A stretch of 64,000 nt of DNA from Photobacterium phosphoreum (lineage in GTDB: Bacteria; Pseudomonadota; Gammaproteobacteria; Enterobacterales; Vibrionaceae), in NCBI RefSeq assembly GCF_002954725.1, contig NZ_MSCQ01000001.1:531857-595856 (forward strand), written 5' to 3'. Below, one piece after another: positions 9,951-18,986 of the stretch (its first letter is position 1; each line of letters starts with the position of its first letter). The position numbers and the translations under genes were made by a program. The notes beneath the pieces are model-generated. The model did not search any database. It was not told where the DNA came from and saw nothing but the letters and a program-made list of their open reading frames with translations.

Positions 9951-11165
9951 TTAATCTTCCAATAATCGTTGCAATAACACACCATTTAGCATTGCGCGTT
10001 TTATCATTGAAAAGGCACCAATGGTGGGTTGGTTATAGAGTTCTGATGCAACAATCGGTAAGTCATTATTAAATGCGGCTAGTGATTGGCTTTCAACACA
10101 ACGGCGTATCGCAGGTAATACAATTGATTGGGCTTGCGTAATATTACCCGCCAGAATGATCTTTTGAGGGTTGAATAAATTAATCGTCATCGCTAATGCT
10201 TTACCAAGATGATGACCCACTTTTAGTAATGCTTGAGTAGCAAGTTCATCACCATCATTTGCGGCGTCACAAATGGCAAGCATGGTAAGTTCTTCAAGTG
10301 CTTGTAAGCTACTTGGATAACCTTGATCAAGTAGTTGCTGTACATGCTTAATCACCGCAGGATCGGATGCAATGGTTTCTAGACAGCCAAAATTACCACA
10401 TTGGCATTTATCACCTAATGGATCAATTTGGATATGACCAATTTCACCGACATTACGGTTCTGTCCTAAAAATACCTGACCATTAACAATAATACCGGCA
10501 CCGGTACCATTATGCATACTGACTAAAATTGAATCTTTACAGTCACGGCTAGCACCAAAGAAGTGCTCTGCAAGTGCAAGGCCTCGAATATCATTGCCAA
10601 CAAACGTCATAATGCCAAAAGTATCTTGAATAATATGAGCAAGCTCAAAATCATGGACGTTAATATTTGGCATATAAGTTACAGTGCCAGTTTCTGGGTT
10701 AACAAGACCTGGAAGAATAATGCCAAATGCCACCAACTCTTTCATTACATTCTGGTTATTATCAATAAATTCTCGAATATATTTGATAAGGCCTTCGGCT
10801 AATACATCTTGGTCAGAATATAAAAATGGATAAGCCGCACCGGTAATATGTTTACCACTGAGATCATAAAGGGTTATTTCAATATTCTTACGGCCAATGC
10901 GTACTGCAATCGAGTGAAAACCGGCTGATTCTGTCGTCAGAGATATTGCTCTTCTTCCCCCCGTTGATGCTTGTTGTGCGACTTCTTTTATTAAACCGCG
11001 TTCCAATAGTTGGCGGGTAATTTTAGTGACACTTGCTGGCGCGAGGTGACTAATATCAGCAACCTGTATGCGAGAGATAGGGCCTTGCAAGTCGATGAGT
11101 CGGTATACTGCAGCACTATTTAGCTGCTTGACTAGATCAACGTTACCAATTTGTCCGCCTGTCAT
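9951..11165 (-). CDS. nagC: GlcNAc-responsive ROK repressor NagC
   Basis: NagC represses GlcNAc uptake and catabolism genes and is released by GlcNAc-6-phosphate. The protein is 404 residues (E. coli 406) and nearly collinear from IGNVDLVKQLNSAAVYRLID onward. A winged helix-turn-helix lies at about residues 20-60 (LAPASVTKITRQLLERG). The ROK domain has NGTGAGII (219-226), GEIGH with zinc ligand H244, and the zinc cysteines C254, C256 and C261 in CQCGNFGC. It is downstream of nagB on the same strand, but a 478-base gap and a terminator separate them, so it probably has its own promoter. Confidence 0.94.
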   Translation of the reverse strand: MTGGQIGNVDLVKQLNSAAVYRLIDLQGPISRIQVADISHLAPASVTKITRQLLERGLIKEVAQQASTGGRRAISLTTESAGFHSIAVRIGRKNIEITLYDLSGKHITGAAYPFLYSDQDVLAEGLIKYIREFIDNNQNVMKELVAFGIILPGLVNPETGTVTYMPNINVHDFELAHIIQDTFGIMTFVGNDIRGLALAEHFFGASRDCKDSILVSMHNGTGAGIIVNGQVFLGQNRNVGEIGHIQIDPLGDKCQCGNFGCLETIASDPAVIKHVQQLLDQGYPSSLQALEELTMLAICDAANDGDELATQALLKVGHHLGKALAMTINLFNPQKIILAGNITQAQSIVLPAIRRCVESQSLAAFNNDLPIVASELYNQPTIGAFSMIKRAMLNGVLLQRLLED

Positions 11166-11479
11166 AGTTTAGTTCTGCTCGTATTTAGCGTTAATAATTA
11201 TCGCCTGAAGATGATTATTATGATTTGTTATCATTATTGTCTTTATCAAAGCGCTATCGATATGTACGGCCCTGTTGTCTTTAATTGTCATTATTATGCG
11301 TGCCGAATTATTCAATGTGGAAGATGATCTATACATTGATTGTTACAGTAATATACGTTCTTACTCATAAAAATAAAGAAATCGTTGTTGGTGTCTGCTT
11401 GGGCTGTGGCATTGGTCACTAAAATACGCGAAGAGATGTGAATATAAGCAAATATCGTTAATAGTCGAAGCGGTAAACC

Positions 11480-11554
11480 ATGACTGTATTGTCAATAGTC
11501 ACAATTATGCTTTTTGTGATGGTTTGTAATGGATTATTGGGAGGGAAAAAGTAA
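11480..11554 (+). CDS. Possible 24-residue single-span membrane peptide
   Basis: ATG at 11480 opens a 24-codon frame ending in TAA. The peptide starts MTVLSIVTIMLFVMV, so it is a continuous hydrophobic segment, and it ends in two lysines (GGKK), as expected of a small inner-membrane protein with an inside-positive tail. The stop codon overlaps the stem of an intrinsic terminator with a good T-run on the plus strand. No clear ribosome site is visible before the ATG (CGAAGCGGTAAACC), and no promoter was identified. It could equally be chance, or part of an RNA gene. It has no family that I recognise. Confidence 0.25.
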   Translation: MTVLSIVTIMLFVMVCNGLLGGKK

Positions 11555-11582
11555 AACGCCGTCAAAGAGACGGCGTTTTTTC
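11553..11582. terminator. Bidirectional terminator after nagB
   Basis: AAAACGCCGTC (11553-11563) and GACGGCGTTTT (11569-11579) form an 11-bp stem with a 5-base loop. On the plus strand it is followed by a T-run; on the minus strand it lies about 60 bases after the nagB stop, with a short T tail. Confidence 0.85.
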
Positions 11583-11643
11583 AATCTATGATGACGGTTA
11601 ACATTTCATGTTATGCCGTTCAAGCAATAACAAGTGTCATTGT

Positions 11644-12444
11644 TTAGATATGTGCAATGTTTTCTGCTTCTAACTCTTGGAAGTACTTAACTGTTTTTAC
11701 TTTAAGTTCTTGAGTTGATGGCTCATCACAAATGATCATTGATTTAGGGTGAAGCTGAAGTGCAGAGACTGTCCATAGGTGGTTAACACAACCTTCAACA
11801 GCAGCTTGTAGTGCCTGTGCCTTGTTGTGACCTGTGATCAGGATCATTACTTCTTCAGAATCTAATAGCGTACCAACACCAATAGTTAATGAGTACTTAG
11901 GCACTTGATTGATATCGCCTTCAAAGAAACGAGAATTAGCAATACGTGTTTCGTGCGTTAGCGTCTTGATACGTGTACGAGAAGCTAATGATGATGCTGG
12001 CTCATTGAATGCAATATGTCCATCATTACCCACGCCACCCATGAACAAGTTAATGCGACCATAGGTTTTGATTTTGTCTTCGTAACGTTGACATTCAGCT
12101 TGGTGATCCGCTGTATTACCATCAAGAAGATTGATGTTTTGTTCTTGCATATCAACATGGTTGAAGAAGTTGTTATACATGAAGTTGCGGTATGACTCTG
12201 GGTGATCTGCCGCCATGCCAACATACTCATCCATGTTGAACGTCACGACGTTTTTAAAACTTACTTCACCAGCTTGGTATAGCTCGATCAAACGCTGATA
12301 TGTTGCAAGTGGTGTACCACCTGTAGGTAGACCTAGCACAAATGGACGCTCAGCCGTTGGTTGGAACTTGTTAATACGATCTGCAATGTAGCGAGCAGAC
12401 CATAGACCAACATCTTTAGCGTTATTAAGCGGGATTAGTCTCAC
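11644..12444 (-). CDS. nagB: Glucosamine-6-phosphate deaminase
   Basis: NagB converts glucosamine-6-phosphate to fructose-6-phosphate and ammonia, taking amino sugars into glycolysis. The 266-residue length equals E. coli NagB. The catalytic residues are all in place: D72 in NMDEY, D141 in GNDGH, H143 and E148 in HIAFNEP. The phosphate loop GLPTGGTP is at residues 38-45. Its promoter region faces nagE, and the shared 256-base region carries NagC- and CRP-like sites. No nagA follows it in this window, so the deacetylase that supplies its substrate must be encoded elsewhere. Confidence 0.97.
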   Translation of the reverse strand: MRLIPLNNAKDVGLWSARYIADRINKFQPTAERPFVLGLPTGGTPLATYQRLIELYQAGEVSFKNVVTFNMDEYVGMAADHPESYRNFMYNNFFNHVDMQEQNINLLDGNTADHQAECQRYEDKIKTYGRINLFMGGVGNDGHIAFNEPASSLASRTRIKTLTHETRIANSRFFEGDINQVPKYSLTIGVGTLLDSEEVMILITGHNKAQALQAAVEGCVNHLWTVSALQLHPKSMIICDEPSTQELKVKTVKYFQELEAENIAHI

Positions 12445-12499
12445 GTTGACACCTCTTTGAAGATAGTTAAAACAGGAAAAATCTTAGCGGCATATCGCC

Positions 12500-12519
12500 T
12501 TTGTTTCGAATGATAAAAT
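12500..12519. promoter_or_regulatory. NagC-like operator, nagB side
   Basis: TTTGTTTCGAATGATAAAAT is an imperfect dyad of the TTT-TTCG-n-CGAA-AAA type typical of NagC boxes, 56 bases before the nagB start. Together with the second box it could allow NagC loop repression as described for E. coli nagE-nagB. The assignment is from pattern and context only. Confidence 0.5.
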
Positions 12520-12566
12520 AAGTTTTATGATCGAGCTAGCAAAATCACTCAGTTCTGACCTCGGTC

Positions 12567-12582
12567 GGTGATCATCATCACA
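12567..12582. promoter_or_regulatory. CRP-like site between nagB and nagE
   Basis: GGTGATCATCATCACA matches TGTGA-N6-TCACA with one mismatch. It lies midway between the two NagC-like boxes in the divergent region, where cAMP-CRP activates nagE-nagB in E. coli. Confidence 0.55.
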
Positions 12583-12592
12583 AATGATGATG

Positions 12593-12619
12593 TTTTAATT
12601 TGCGGAGCGAAATAAAATT
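12593..12619. promoter_or_regulatory. NagC-like operator, nagE side
   Basis: This imperfect dyad (TTTTAATTTGCG then CGAAATAAAAT around a GAG centre) is the better of the two NagC-like sites and lies about 80 bases before nagE. Its spacing from the other box is roughly 95-100 bases. Confidence 0.55.
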
Positions 12620-12700
12620 CATAAACTGCAAAGGACAAAAACAGATGGCAAAAAAAAGCTATCACTATCGAATCTAAGAAAACCATAGGGGGAACTAACG

Positions 12701-14173
12701 GTGAACATTCTTGGATATTTTCAAAAAGTAGGTAAGGCGCTAATGGTGCCTGTTGCTGTACTACCAGCAGCGGCAATTTTAATGGGTATTGGCTATTGGG
12801 TTGATCCGTCAGGTTGGGGTGCAAACTCAGCAATTGCTGCGTTCCTAATTAAAGCGGGTTCTTCAATTATCGATAACATGTCAATTTTGTTTGCAATTGG
12901 TGTTGCATACGGCATGTCAAAAGATAAAGACGGTGCTGCGGCACTGGCAGGTTTCGTTGGTTACACTGTTGTAACTACGTTGCTATCGCCAGGATCAGTT
13001 GCCATGATTCAAGGTATCGATGCAAGTGCTGTTCCAGCCGCTTTTGCTAAGATTAATAACCAGTTTGTTGGTATCTTGGTAGGTATCGTTTCTGCGGAAA
13101 TCTACAACCGTTACTCAAACGTTGAATTGCATAAAACATTAGCATTCTTTAGTGGTAAGCGTTTAATTCCAATTCTGACTTCAGTTGCTGGTATCGTTAT
13201 CGCAGCAGTATTACTGTTCGTATGGCCTCTAGTTTACAACGGTCTTGTTAGCTTTGGTGAAAGCATCCAAGGTATGGGCGCTGCAGGTGCAGGTATCTAT
13301 GCATTCTTTAACCGTCTATTGATTCCTGTTGGTCTACACCATGCATTGAACTCAGTATTCTGGTTTGATGTTGCTGGTATTAACGACATTCCTAACTTCT
13401 TAAGTGGTCAAGGTGTTCCAGGCGTAACTGGTATGTACCAAGCAGGTTTCTACCCTGTAATGATGTTTGGTCTACCTGGTGCAGCGTTAGCGATGTACCA
13501 CACAGCGAAGCTTAAGAATAAAGAGCGTACAGCGTCATTATTAATTGCTGCTGGTTTTGCATCATTCTTCACTGGTGTTACTGAGCCACTAGAATTTGCA
13601 TTCATGTTCCTTGCTCCACCACTATATGTAATCCACGCAGCGTTAGCAGGTATCTCAGTATACATTGCAGCATCAATGCATTGGATGTCTGGTTTCGGTT
13701 TCTCTGCAGGTCTTGTCGACATGGTATTGTCAGCACGTAACCCACTAGCAGTTAACTGGTACATGTTGATTCTTCAAGGTATTGCATTCTTCGGTATCTA
13801 CTATGGAATCTTCCGCTTTGCGATTGTTAAGTTTAATCTTAAAACGCCTGGCCGTGAAGATGACGAAGAAGATGACAAATCATCTGTAAAAGGTTCTGCT
13901 GAAACGGGTGAATTAGCTAAGCAATACTTAAAAGCGCTTGGTGGTCACGGTAACCTAGAAAACATTGATGCTTGTATTACTCGTCTACGTCTTACTCTAA
14001 AAGACAGTAGCCTTGCTAATGAGAAGACACTAAAAGCACTAGGTGCAATGGGTGTGGTTAAATTAGGTTCAAATAACCTACAAGTTATCCTTGGCCCTCT
14101 AGCTGAAATCGTTGCTGGCGAAATGAAAAAAATCCCAGCGTCAGAAGATCTATCAGCAGTAAAGCTTCCATAA
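12701..14173 (+). CDS. nagE: PTS N-acetylglucosamine transporter, EIICB
   Basis: NagE imports and phosphorylates GlcNAc to GlcNAc-6-phosphate. The first 380 residues are the membrane EIIC domain, with about ten hydrophobic segments and the conserved HHALNSVFWF and GVTEPLEFAF motifs. A charged linker (about 390-405) leads to the EIIB domain, whose phosphorylated cysteine is C425 in IDACITRLRLTL. No EIIA domain is present (490 residues against 648 in E. coli IICBA), so EIIA must come from another protein. The start is GTG, preceded by AGGGGGAACTAACG. Divergent from nagB; the chitobiase gene follows. Confidence 0.95.
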   Translation: MNILGYFQKVGKALMVPVAVLPAAAILMGIGYWVDPSGWGANSAIAAFLIKAGSSIIDNMSILFAIGVAYGMSKDKDGAAALAGFVGYTVVTTLLSPGSVAMIQGIDASAVPAAFAKINNQFVGILVGIVSAEIYNRYSNVELHKTLAFFSGKRLIPILTSVAGIVIAAVLLFVWPLVYNGLVSFGESIQGMGAAGAGIYAFFNRLLIPVGLHHALNSVFWFDVAGINDIPNFLSGQGVPGVTGMYQAGFYPVMMFGLPGAALAMYHTAKLKNKERTASLLIAAGFASFFTGVTEPLEFAFMFLAPPLYVIHAALAGISVYIAASMHWMSGFGFSAGLVDMVLSARNPLAVNWYMLILQGIAFFGIYYGIFRFAIVKFNLKTPGREDDEEDDKSSVKGSAETGELAKQYLKALGGHGNLENIDACITRLRLTLKDSSLANEKTLKALGAMGVVKLGSNNLQVILGPLAEIVAGEMKKIPASEDLSAVKLP

Positions 14174-14232
14174 TTACCTAAATTCTTAAGTAATTAAGCG
14201 ACACACGAAATACCGCAACACTTTTAATTAGA

Positions 14233-14275
14233 CCGGTCCTGATATTTTAGTTGTAAGATATCAAGACCGGCATTT
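14233..14275 (+). terminator. Hairpin between nagE and the chitobiase gene
   Basis: A long imperfect stem (CCGGTCCTGATATTTT with AAGATATCAAGACCGG) is followed by CATTTT. The weak T-run suggests partial termination or an mRNA-processing hairpin inside a nagE-chitobiase transcript. Confidence 0.5.
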
Positions 14276-14348
14276 TGAGTACCCAACTTTTGGGCTCTAT
14301 ATAGATTTTCCCTTCATTTAAAGGGATATCGGGAGAAAGGAATATTTC

Positions 14349-17012
14349 ATGACTATTAAACTTACGGCGTTAGCATCTTTCATTGCACTGGCAGTAACTG
14401 GTTGTGCAACACAAGGAAATGATGATGAAAAGGTTGTTAAAAAACTAGCGAATAACCTTGATGTTACTTATGAAATCGTTACTCAACACGGTGCAGAAGA
14501 AGGTCTACAATGTAAGACGCTAGGCGCAGAGTGGGCATCTTGTGATCTAATTAATTTGACGCTGGAAAATAATGGTCCAGCAGTAACGGGTACTGATTGG
14601 AAAATTTATTTCAGCAGCATTCGCCAGATTCTTGAAGTACAAAACGACCAATTTAAAGTTACACACGTAACAGGTGACCTTCATACACTAGAACCAACTG
14701 AAAAGTTTGATGGTTTTGCAGAAGGCGAGAAGGTTGTTATTCCTTACATCGGTGAATATTGGACGTTGTTTGAAAACGATTATATGCCACGTGCATACGT
14801 AACGTCTGGTGATGCCGCGCCACAAACCATTAAGAGTACTGATTCAGCTAATCCTGCTGATTACTTAGTGCCGCTTAAAGGTGATCAATTCAAGCGTGTT
14901 AAAGCCGATAATAACGTGCTTGCAACTGCTGAAACACGTTTTGAGAAAAATCAAGATATCAACGTGTTAGCAACAGAAGAAGTGGCAGCAACAATTGTTC
15001 CTACGCCACTAAGCACTAAGCTAACAGGTAACACTGTTTCACTAGTAAACGGTATTAAAATCAGCAACTTCACGCTACCTGCTGATATGATGGCAGCAGT
15101 GAATGAGCGTCTTGATGTATTAGGTGTTAATACTAAAGGTCAATACCCAGTAAAAGTGAGCCTACTACCAGGTTCATTTGCTAAAGATCAACAAATTGCG
15201 GGTGCTTACACGTTAGATGTAACACCAACGGGTGCAACGGTTATTGGTTTTGATGACCAAGGTGCATTCTACGGTATGCAGTCATTAATCTCACTAATGA
15301 GCACCGGCGCTAAAAATAGCATTCCTACGCTAGAAGTAACCGATGCACCACGTTTTGATTACCGTGGTGTAATGGTTGATGTGGGTCGTAACTTCCACTC
15401 TAAAGCTGTGATTCTACGTACGCTAGACCAAATGGCTGCGTATAAAATGAACAAATTCCACTTCCACCTATCAGATGATGAAGGTTGGCGTGTAGAGATC
15501 CCTGGTTTACCAGAGCTAACAGATATTGGTGGCAAGCGTTGTCACGATCTGTCTGAGACATCATGTCTACTACCACAACTAGGTTCAGGCCCAACATCTG
15601 ATAACGATGGTTCTGGTTACTACAGCAAGCAAGATTATCTAGATATTCTTAAATATGCGAAAGCACGTGGTATCGAAGTTATCCCTGAAATCGATATGCC
15701 AGCGCACGCACGTGCTGCAGTTGTTGCGATGGAAGCGCGTTACACTCGTCTAGCCGCTGAAGGCAAGATGGATGAAGCGAACGAGTACCGCTTGATGGAT
15801 CCACAAGATACGTCAAACGTTACCACAGTACAGTTCTACGATAAGCGTAGTTTCATTAACCCATGTATGGATTCTTCTGCAAAGTTTGTTGATAAAGTAA
15901 TTACTGAAATTCAAGCAATGCACAAAGAAGCGGGTATGCCATTAAATACTTGGCACTTTGGTGGTGATGAAGCGAAAAATATCAAGCTAAACGCTGGTTT
16001 CCAAGATATTAATGCAGCAGAGCAAACGGCTTGGACGGGTTCTATTGACCAATCTAAGCAAGATAAGCCATACCAAAAATCACCAATGTGTCAGAAATTG
16101 ATCGCAGAAGGTGTGGTAAGTGATTACGACCGTCTACCAAGTTACTTCGCAGAGCGTGTTAGTGAAGTGGTTAACGGTAAAGGCATTGAGAACTTCCAAG
16201 CATGGCAAGATGGCTTGAAGTATTCAAAAGACTCAAAAGCGTTTGAAACCGATAACGTGCGTGTGAACTTCTGGGACGTTCTATACTGGGGCGGCGGTGC
16301 GTCAGCATACGAGTGGGCTGATAAAGGCTACGATGTGATCGTATCTAACCCTGATTACGTTTACATGGATATGCCATACGAAGTAGACCCATCAGAGCGT
16401 GGCTACTACTGGGCAACACGTGCAACAGATACCCGTAAGATGTTTGGTTTCGCACCAGAGAACTTACCACAAAATGCTGAAACATCACTCGATCGTGATG
16501 GTAATGGTTTTGCAAGTAAAGGTACTGTGAAGTCTAAAGGTTTCCATGGTCTATCGGCTCAACTTTGGAGTGAGACTGTAGGTAATGATGATCAATACGA
16601 ATACATGGTATTCCCACGTGTGTTAGCTGCCGCTGAGCGTGCATGGCACAAAGGTGAGTGGGAAAATGAATACCAAGTAGGTGTTGAATATTCTCAAGAT
16701 TCAAACCTTGTAAACAAGAAAGCACTACAGAATGAGTGGCAGAGTTTTGCTAACGTACTTGGTCACCGTGAACTAGCTAAACTAGATGCTGCGGGTATTA
16801 AATACCGTGTACCAGTACCTGGTGCTAAGATTGAAAATGGTAAACTTGCGATGAACGTGAGCATGCCAGGTCTTACACTACAGTATTCTACTGATGCTGG
16901 TAAAACGTGGAACACTTATGATGCGAAAGCACAACCAAGTGTAACAGGTAAGGTTGAAATTCGCGCAGTAAGTGGTAATGGTAAACGTTTCAGTCGTGTT
17001 ACATCATTGTAA
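14349..17012 (+). CDS. Chitobiase (beta-N-acetylhexosaminidase, GH20), lipoprotein
   Basis: Predicted to release GlcNAc from chitobiose or chitooligosaccharides. The protein is 887 residues, the size of Vibrio and Serratia chitobiases. A lipoprotein signal ends in LAVTGC, so Cys19 is the lipidated residue and the enzyme is probably membrane-anchored. An N-terminal carbohydrate-binding CHB_HEX domain (about 30-170) precedes the GH20b domain (about 210-330) and the GH20 barrel, which has the catalytic pair D540-E541 in HFGGDEAKN. A small Ig-like domain ends the protein. It lies downstream of nagE, which could import its product. Confidence 0.93.
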   Translation: MTIKLTALASFIALAVTGCATQGNDDEKVVKKLANNLDVTYEIVTQHGAEEGLQCKTLGAEWASCDLINLTLENNGPAVTGTDWKIYFSSIRQILEVQNDQFKVTHVTGDLHTLEPTEKFDGFAEGEKVVIPYIGEYWTLFENDYMPRAYVTSGDAAPQTIKSTDSANPADYLVPLKGDQFKRVKADNNVLATAETRFEKNQDINVLATEEVAATIVPTPLSTKLTGNTVSLVNGIKISNFTLPADMMAAVNERLDVLGVNTKGQYPVKVSLLPGSFAKDQQIAGAYTLDVTPTGATVIGFDDQGAFYGMQSLISLMSTGAKNSIPTLEVTDAPRFDYRGVMVDVGRNFHSKAVILRTLDQMAAYKMNKFHFHLSDDEGWRVEIPGLPELTDIGGKRCHDLSETSCLLPQLGSGPTSDNDGSGYYSKQDYLDILKYAKARGIEVIPEIDMPAHARAAVVAMEARYTRLAAEGKMDEANEYRLMDPQDTSNVTTVQFYDKRSFINPCMDSSAKFVDKVITEIQAMHKEAGMPLNTWHFGGDEAKNIKLNAGFQDINAAEQTAWTGSIDQSKQDKPYQKSPMCQKLIAEGVVSDYDRLPSYFAERVSEVVNGKGIENFQAWQDGLKYSKDSKAFETDNVRVNFWDVLYWGGGASAYEWADKGYDVIVSNPDYVYMDMPYEVDPSERGYYWATRATDTRKMFGFAPENLPQNAETSLDRDGNGFASKGTVKSKGFHGLSAQLWSETVGNDDQYEYMVFPRVLAAAERAWHKGEWENEYQVGVEYSQDSNLVNKKALQNEWQSFANVLGHRELAKLDAAGIKYRVPVPGAKIENGKLAMNVSMPGLTLQYSTDAGKTWNTYDAKAQPSVTGKVEIRAVSGNGKRFSRVTSL

Positions 17013-17055
17013 GCAACTGACAACGAGTAAAGCCTGATCACTGAGTGATTTTGCT

Positions 17056-17091
17056 AAAAGCCGATGATGGGATAACCATTGTCGGCTTTTT
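17056..17091 (+). terminator. Terminator after the chitobiase gene
   Basis: AAAAGCCGATGATGG (17056-17070) pairs with CCATTGTCGGCTTTT (17076-17090), one G-T pair, followed by T-rich sequence. Confidence 0.85.
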
Positions 17092-17244
17092 ATTGTGCGT
17101 TATTTATGAAATCAACAACTATTGTCTGCGATAACCGTGTTTTTGATTTTTTGCATAGCGGCATTAAGGTATAGTGTGCAGTCATAGTTCATATTGATGG
17201 ACTGTACATAATTTTCAATCCTGTAAGTACACGAGGTGTAATAG

Positions 17245-18909
17245 ATGAGTGAATCTGAAGCTCGTCCATCTAACTTTATTCGCCAAATTATTGATGCGGA
17301 TTTAGCCAGTGGCAAACATACAAGCATACATACCCGATTCCCGCCAGAACCAAATGGTTATCTGCATATCGGCCATGCGAAATCTATTTGTTTGAACTTC
17401 GGTATTGCTCAAGACTATCAGGGTCAATGTAACTTACGTTTCGATGACACTAACCCTGAGAAAGAAGACATCGAATACGTTGAGTCTATTAAAAATGATG
17501 TTAACTGGTTAGGCTTTGAGTGGAGTGGTGAGATTTGTTATTCATCAAACTACTTTGATCAGCTTCACGGGTTTGCCATTGAATTAATTAATAAAGGCTT
17601 AGCGTATGTTGATGAGCTAAGTCCTGAGCAGATGCGCGAATACCGCGGTACGTTAACACAAGCGGGTAAACATAGCCCTTACCGTGATCGTAGCGTAGAA
17701 GAAAACATCGCCTTATTTGAAAAAATGAAGAATGGCGACGTTGAAGAAGGCAAAATGTGTCTGCGTGCAAAAATCGACATGGCATCACCGTTTATGGTTA
17801 TGCGTGATCCGGTTCTTTACCGCGTACGTTTTGCACATCACCACCAAACCGGTGATAAGTGGTGCATTTACCCAATGTACGACTTTACGCATTGTATTTC
17901 TGATGCGCTAGAAGGCATTACGCATTCTATCTGTACGCTTGAATTCATGGACAACCGTCGTTTATACGATTGGGTTCTTGAAAACATTACCATTGATTGC
18001 ACACCACATCAGTATGAGTTTAGTCGTCTAAACCTTGAATATACGGTGATGTCTAAGCGTAAGCTAAACCAACTTGTAACTGACAAACTAGTTAACGGTT
18101 GGGATGACCCACGTATGCCTACAATTTCTGGTTTACGTCGTCGTGGCTTTACACCGGGCTCTATGCGTGAATTCTGTAAGCGTATTGGTGTGACTAAGCA
18201 AGATAACACCATTGAGATTAGCTCACTAGAATCTTGTATTCGTGATGATCTTAATGAAAACGCACCACGTGCAATGGCTGTTTTAGATCCTGTTAAAGTT
18301 GTGATTGAAAACTTTGACGGTGAGACTGAAACATTAATGGTTGCTAATCACCCGAATAAGCCAGAAATGGGCGTGCGTGAAGTACCATTTAGTCGTGAAC
18401 TTTACATTGAACGTGAAGACTTCCGCGAAGAAGCGAACAAGAAGTACAAGCGTTTAGTATTAGGTAAAGAAGTTCGTCTACGTGGCGCATACGTGATCCA
18501 AGCTGAACGTATTGAAAAAGATGCGGAAGGTAATATCACGACTATTTACTGTACTTACGATAAAGACACACTAGGTAAAAACCCTGCTGACGGTCGTAAA
18601 GTAAAAGGTGTTATTCACTGGGTATCTGCACAAGCGGGTATTCCAGCAGAAATTCGTTTATACGATCGTCTATTCACTGTGCCAAACCCAGGCGCTGCTG
18701 AAGATTTCGTATCAGTGATTAACCCTGAATCTCTAACGGTATTAAACGGTTTTGTTGAGCCTTCATTGGTGACAGCTGAAGCTGAAAAAGCCTACCAGTT
18801 TGAGCGTATGGGCTATTTCTGTGCTGATAACAAAGATTCAAGTACAGACCATTTAGTATTTAACCGTACTGTTGGTTTACGTGATACTTGGGCAAAAATT
18901 GGTGACTAA
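17245..18909 (+). CDS. glnS: Glutaminyl-tRNA synthetase
   Basis: GlnS charges tRNA-Gln with glutamine. The 554-residue length is identical to E. coli GlnS. Class I motifs are visible: HIGH at residues 41-44 in [10 protein letters not shown], and the KMSK-equivalent MSKRKL from residue 269. The C-terminal anticodon-binding beta-barrels are intact to the end. GAGGTG lies upstream of the ATG. The nagE-glnS neighbourhood is as in E. coli, with the chitobiase gene inserted between. Confidence 0.97.
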   Translation: MSESEARPSNFIRQIIDADLASGKHTSIHTRFPPEPNGYLHIGHAKSICLNFGIAQDYQGQCNLRFDDTNPEKEDIEYVESIKNDVNWLGFEWSGEICYSSNYFDQLHGFAIELINKGLAYVDELSPEQMREYRGTLTQAGKHSPYRDRSVEENIALFEKMKNGDVEEGKMCLRAKIDMASPFMVMRDPVLYRVRFAHHHQTGDKWCIYPMYDFTHCISDALEGITHSICTLEFMDNRRLYDWVLENITIDCTPHQYEFSRLNLEYTVMSKRKLNQLVTDKLVNGWDDPRMPTISGLRRRGFTPGSMREFCKRIGVTKQDNTIEISSLESCIRDDLNENAPRAMAVLDPVKVVIENFDGETETLMVANHPNKPEMGVREVPFSRELYIEREDFREEANKKYKRLVLGKEVRLRGAYVIQAERIEKDAEGNITTIYCTYDKDTLGKNPADGRKVKGVIHWVSAQAGIPAEIRLYDRLFTVPNPGAAEDFVSVINPESLTVLNGFVEPSLVTAEAEKAYQFERMGYFCADNKDSSTDHLVFNRTVGLRDTWAKIGD

Positions 18910-18926
18910 TTAGTCGTTAATATTTG

Positions 18927-18968
18927 TAAAAAAGCGCCTATTTCAGTAATGGAATAGGCGCTTTTTTT
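18927..18968. terminator. Bidirectional terminator between glnS and the Ntn-hydrolase gene
   Basis: AAAGCGCCTATTTC pairs with GGAATAGGCGCTTT around a short loop, with an A-run before and a T-run after. It sits between convergent genes. Confidence 0.9.
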
Positions 18969-18986
18969 ATGGCGCTTAGCTGTTGC

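Larger units (their letters stand above)
11166..11643. other. Intergenic region between nagB and nagC
   Basis: This AT-rich gap holds the upstream region of nagC and the convergent terminator behind nagB. In E. coli nagA lies here, but no nagA remnant is readable. A 24-codon hydrophobic plus-strand reading frame ending at the terminator (11480-11554) is listed separately. Nothing else was recognised. Confidence 0.6.

Noticed and set aside
12549-12833. A 94-codon minus-strand reading frame over the nagE start and nagB-nagE control region
   Set aside because: It overlaps regulatory sites and the nagE N-terminus and has no family match.
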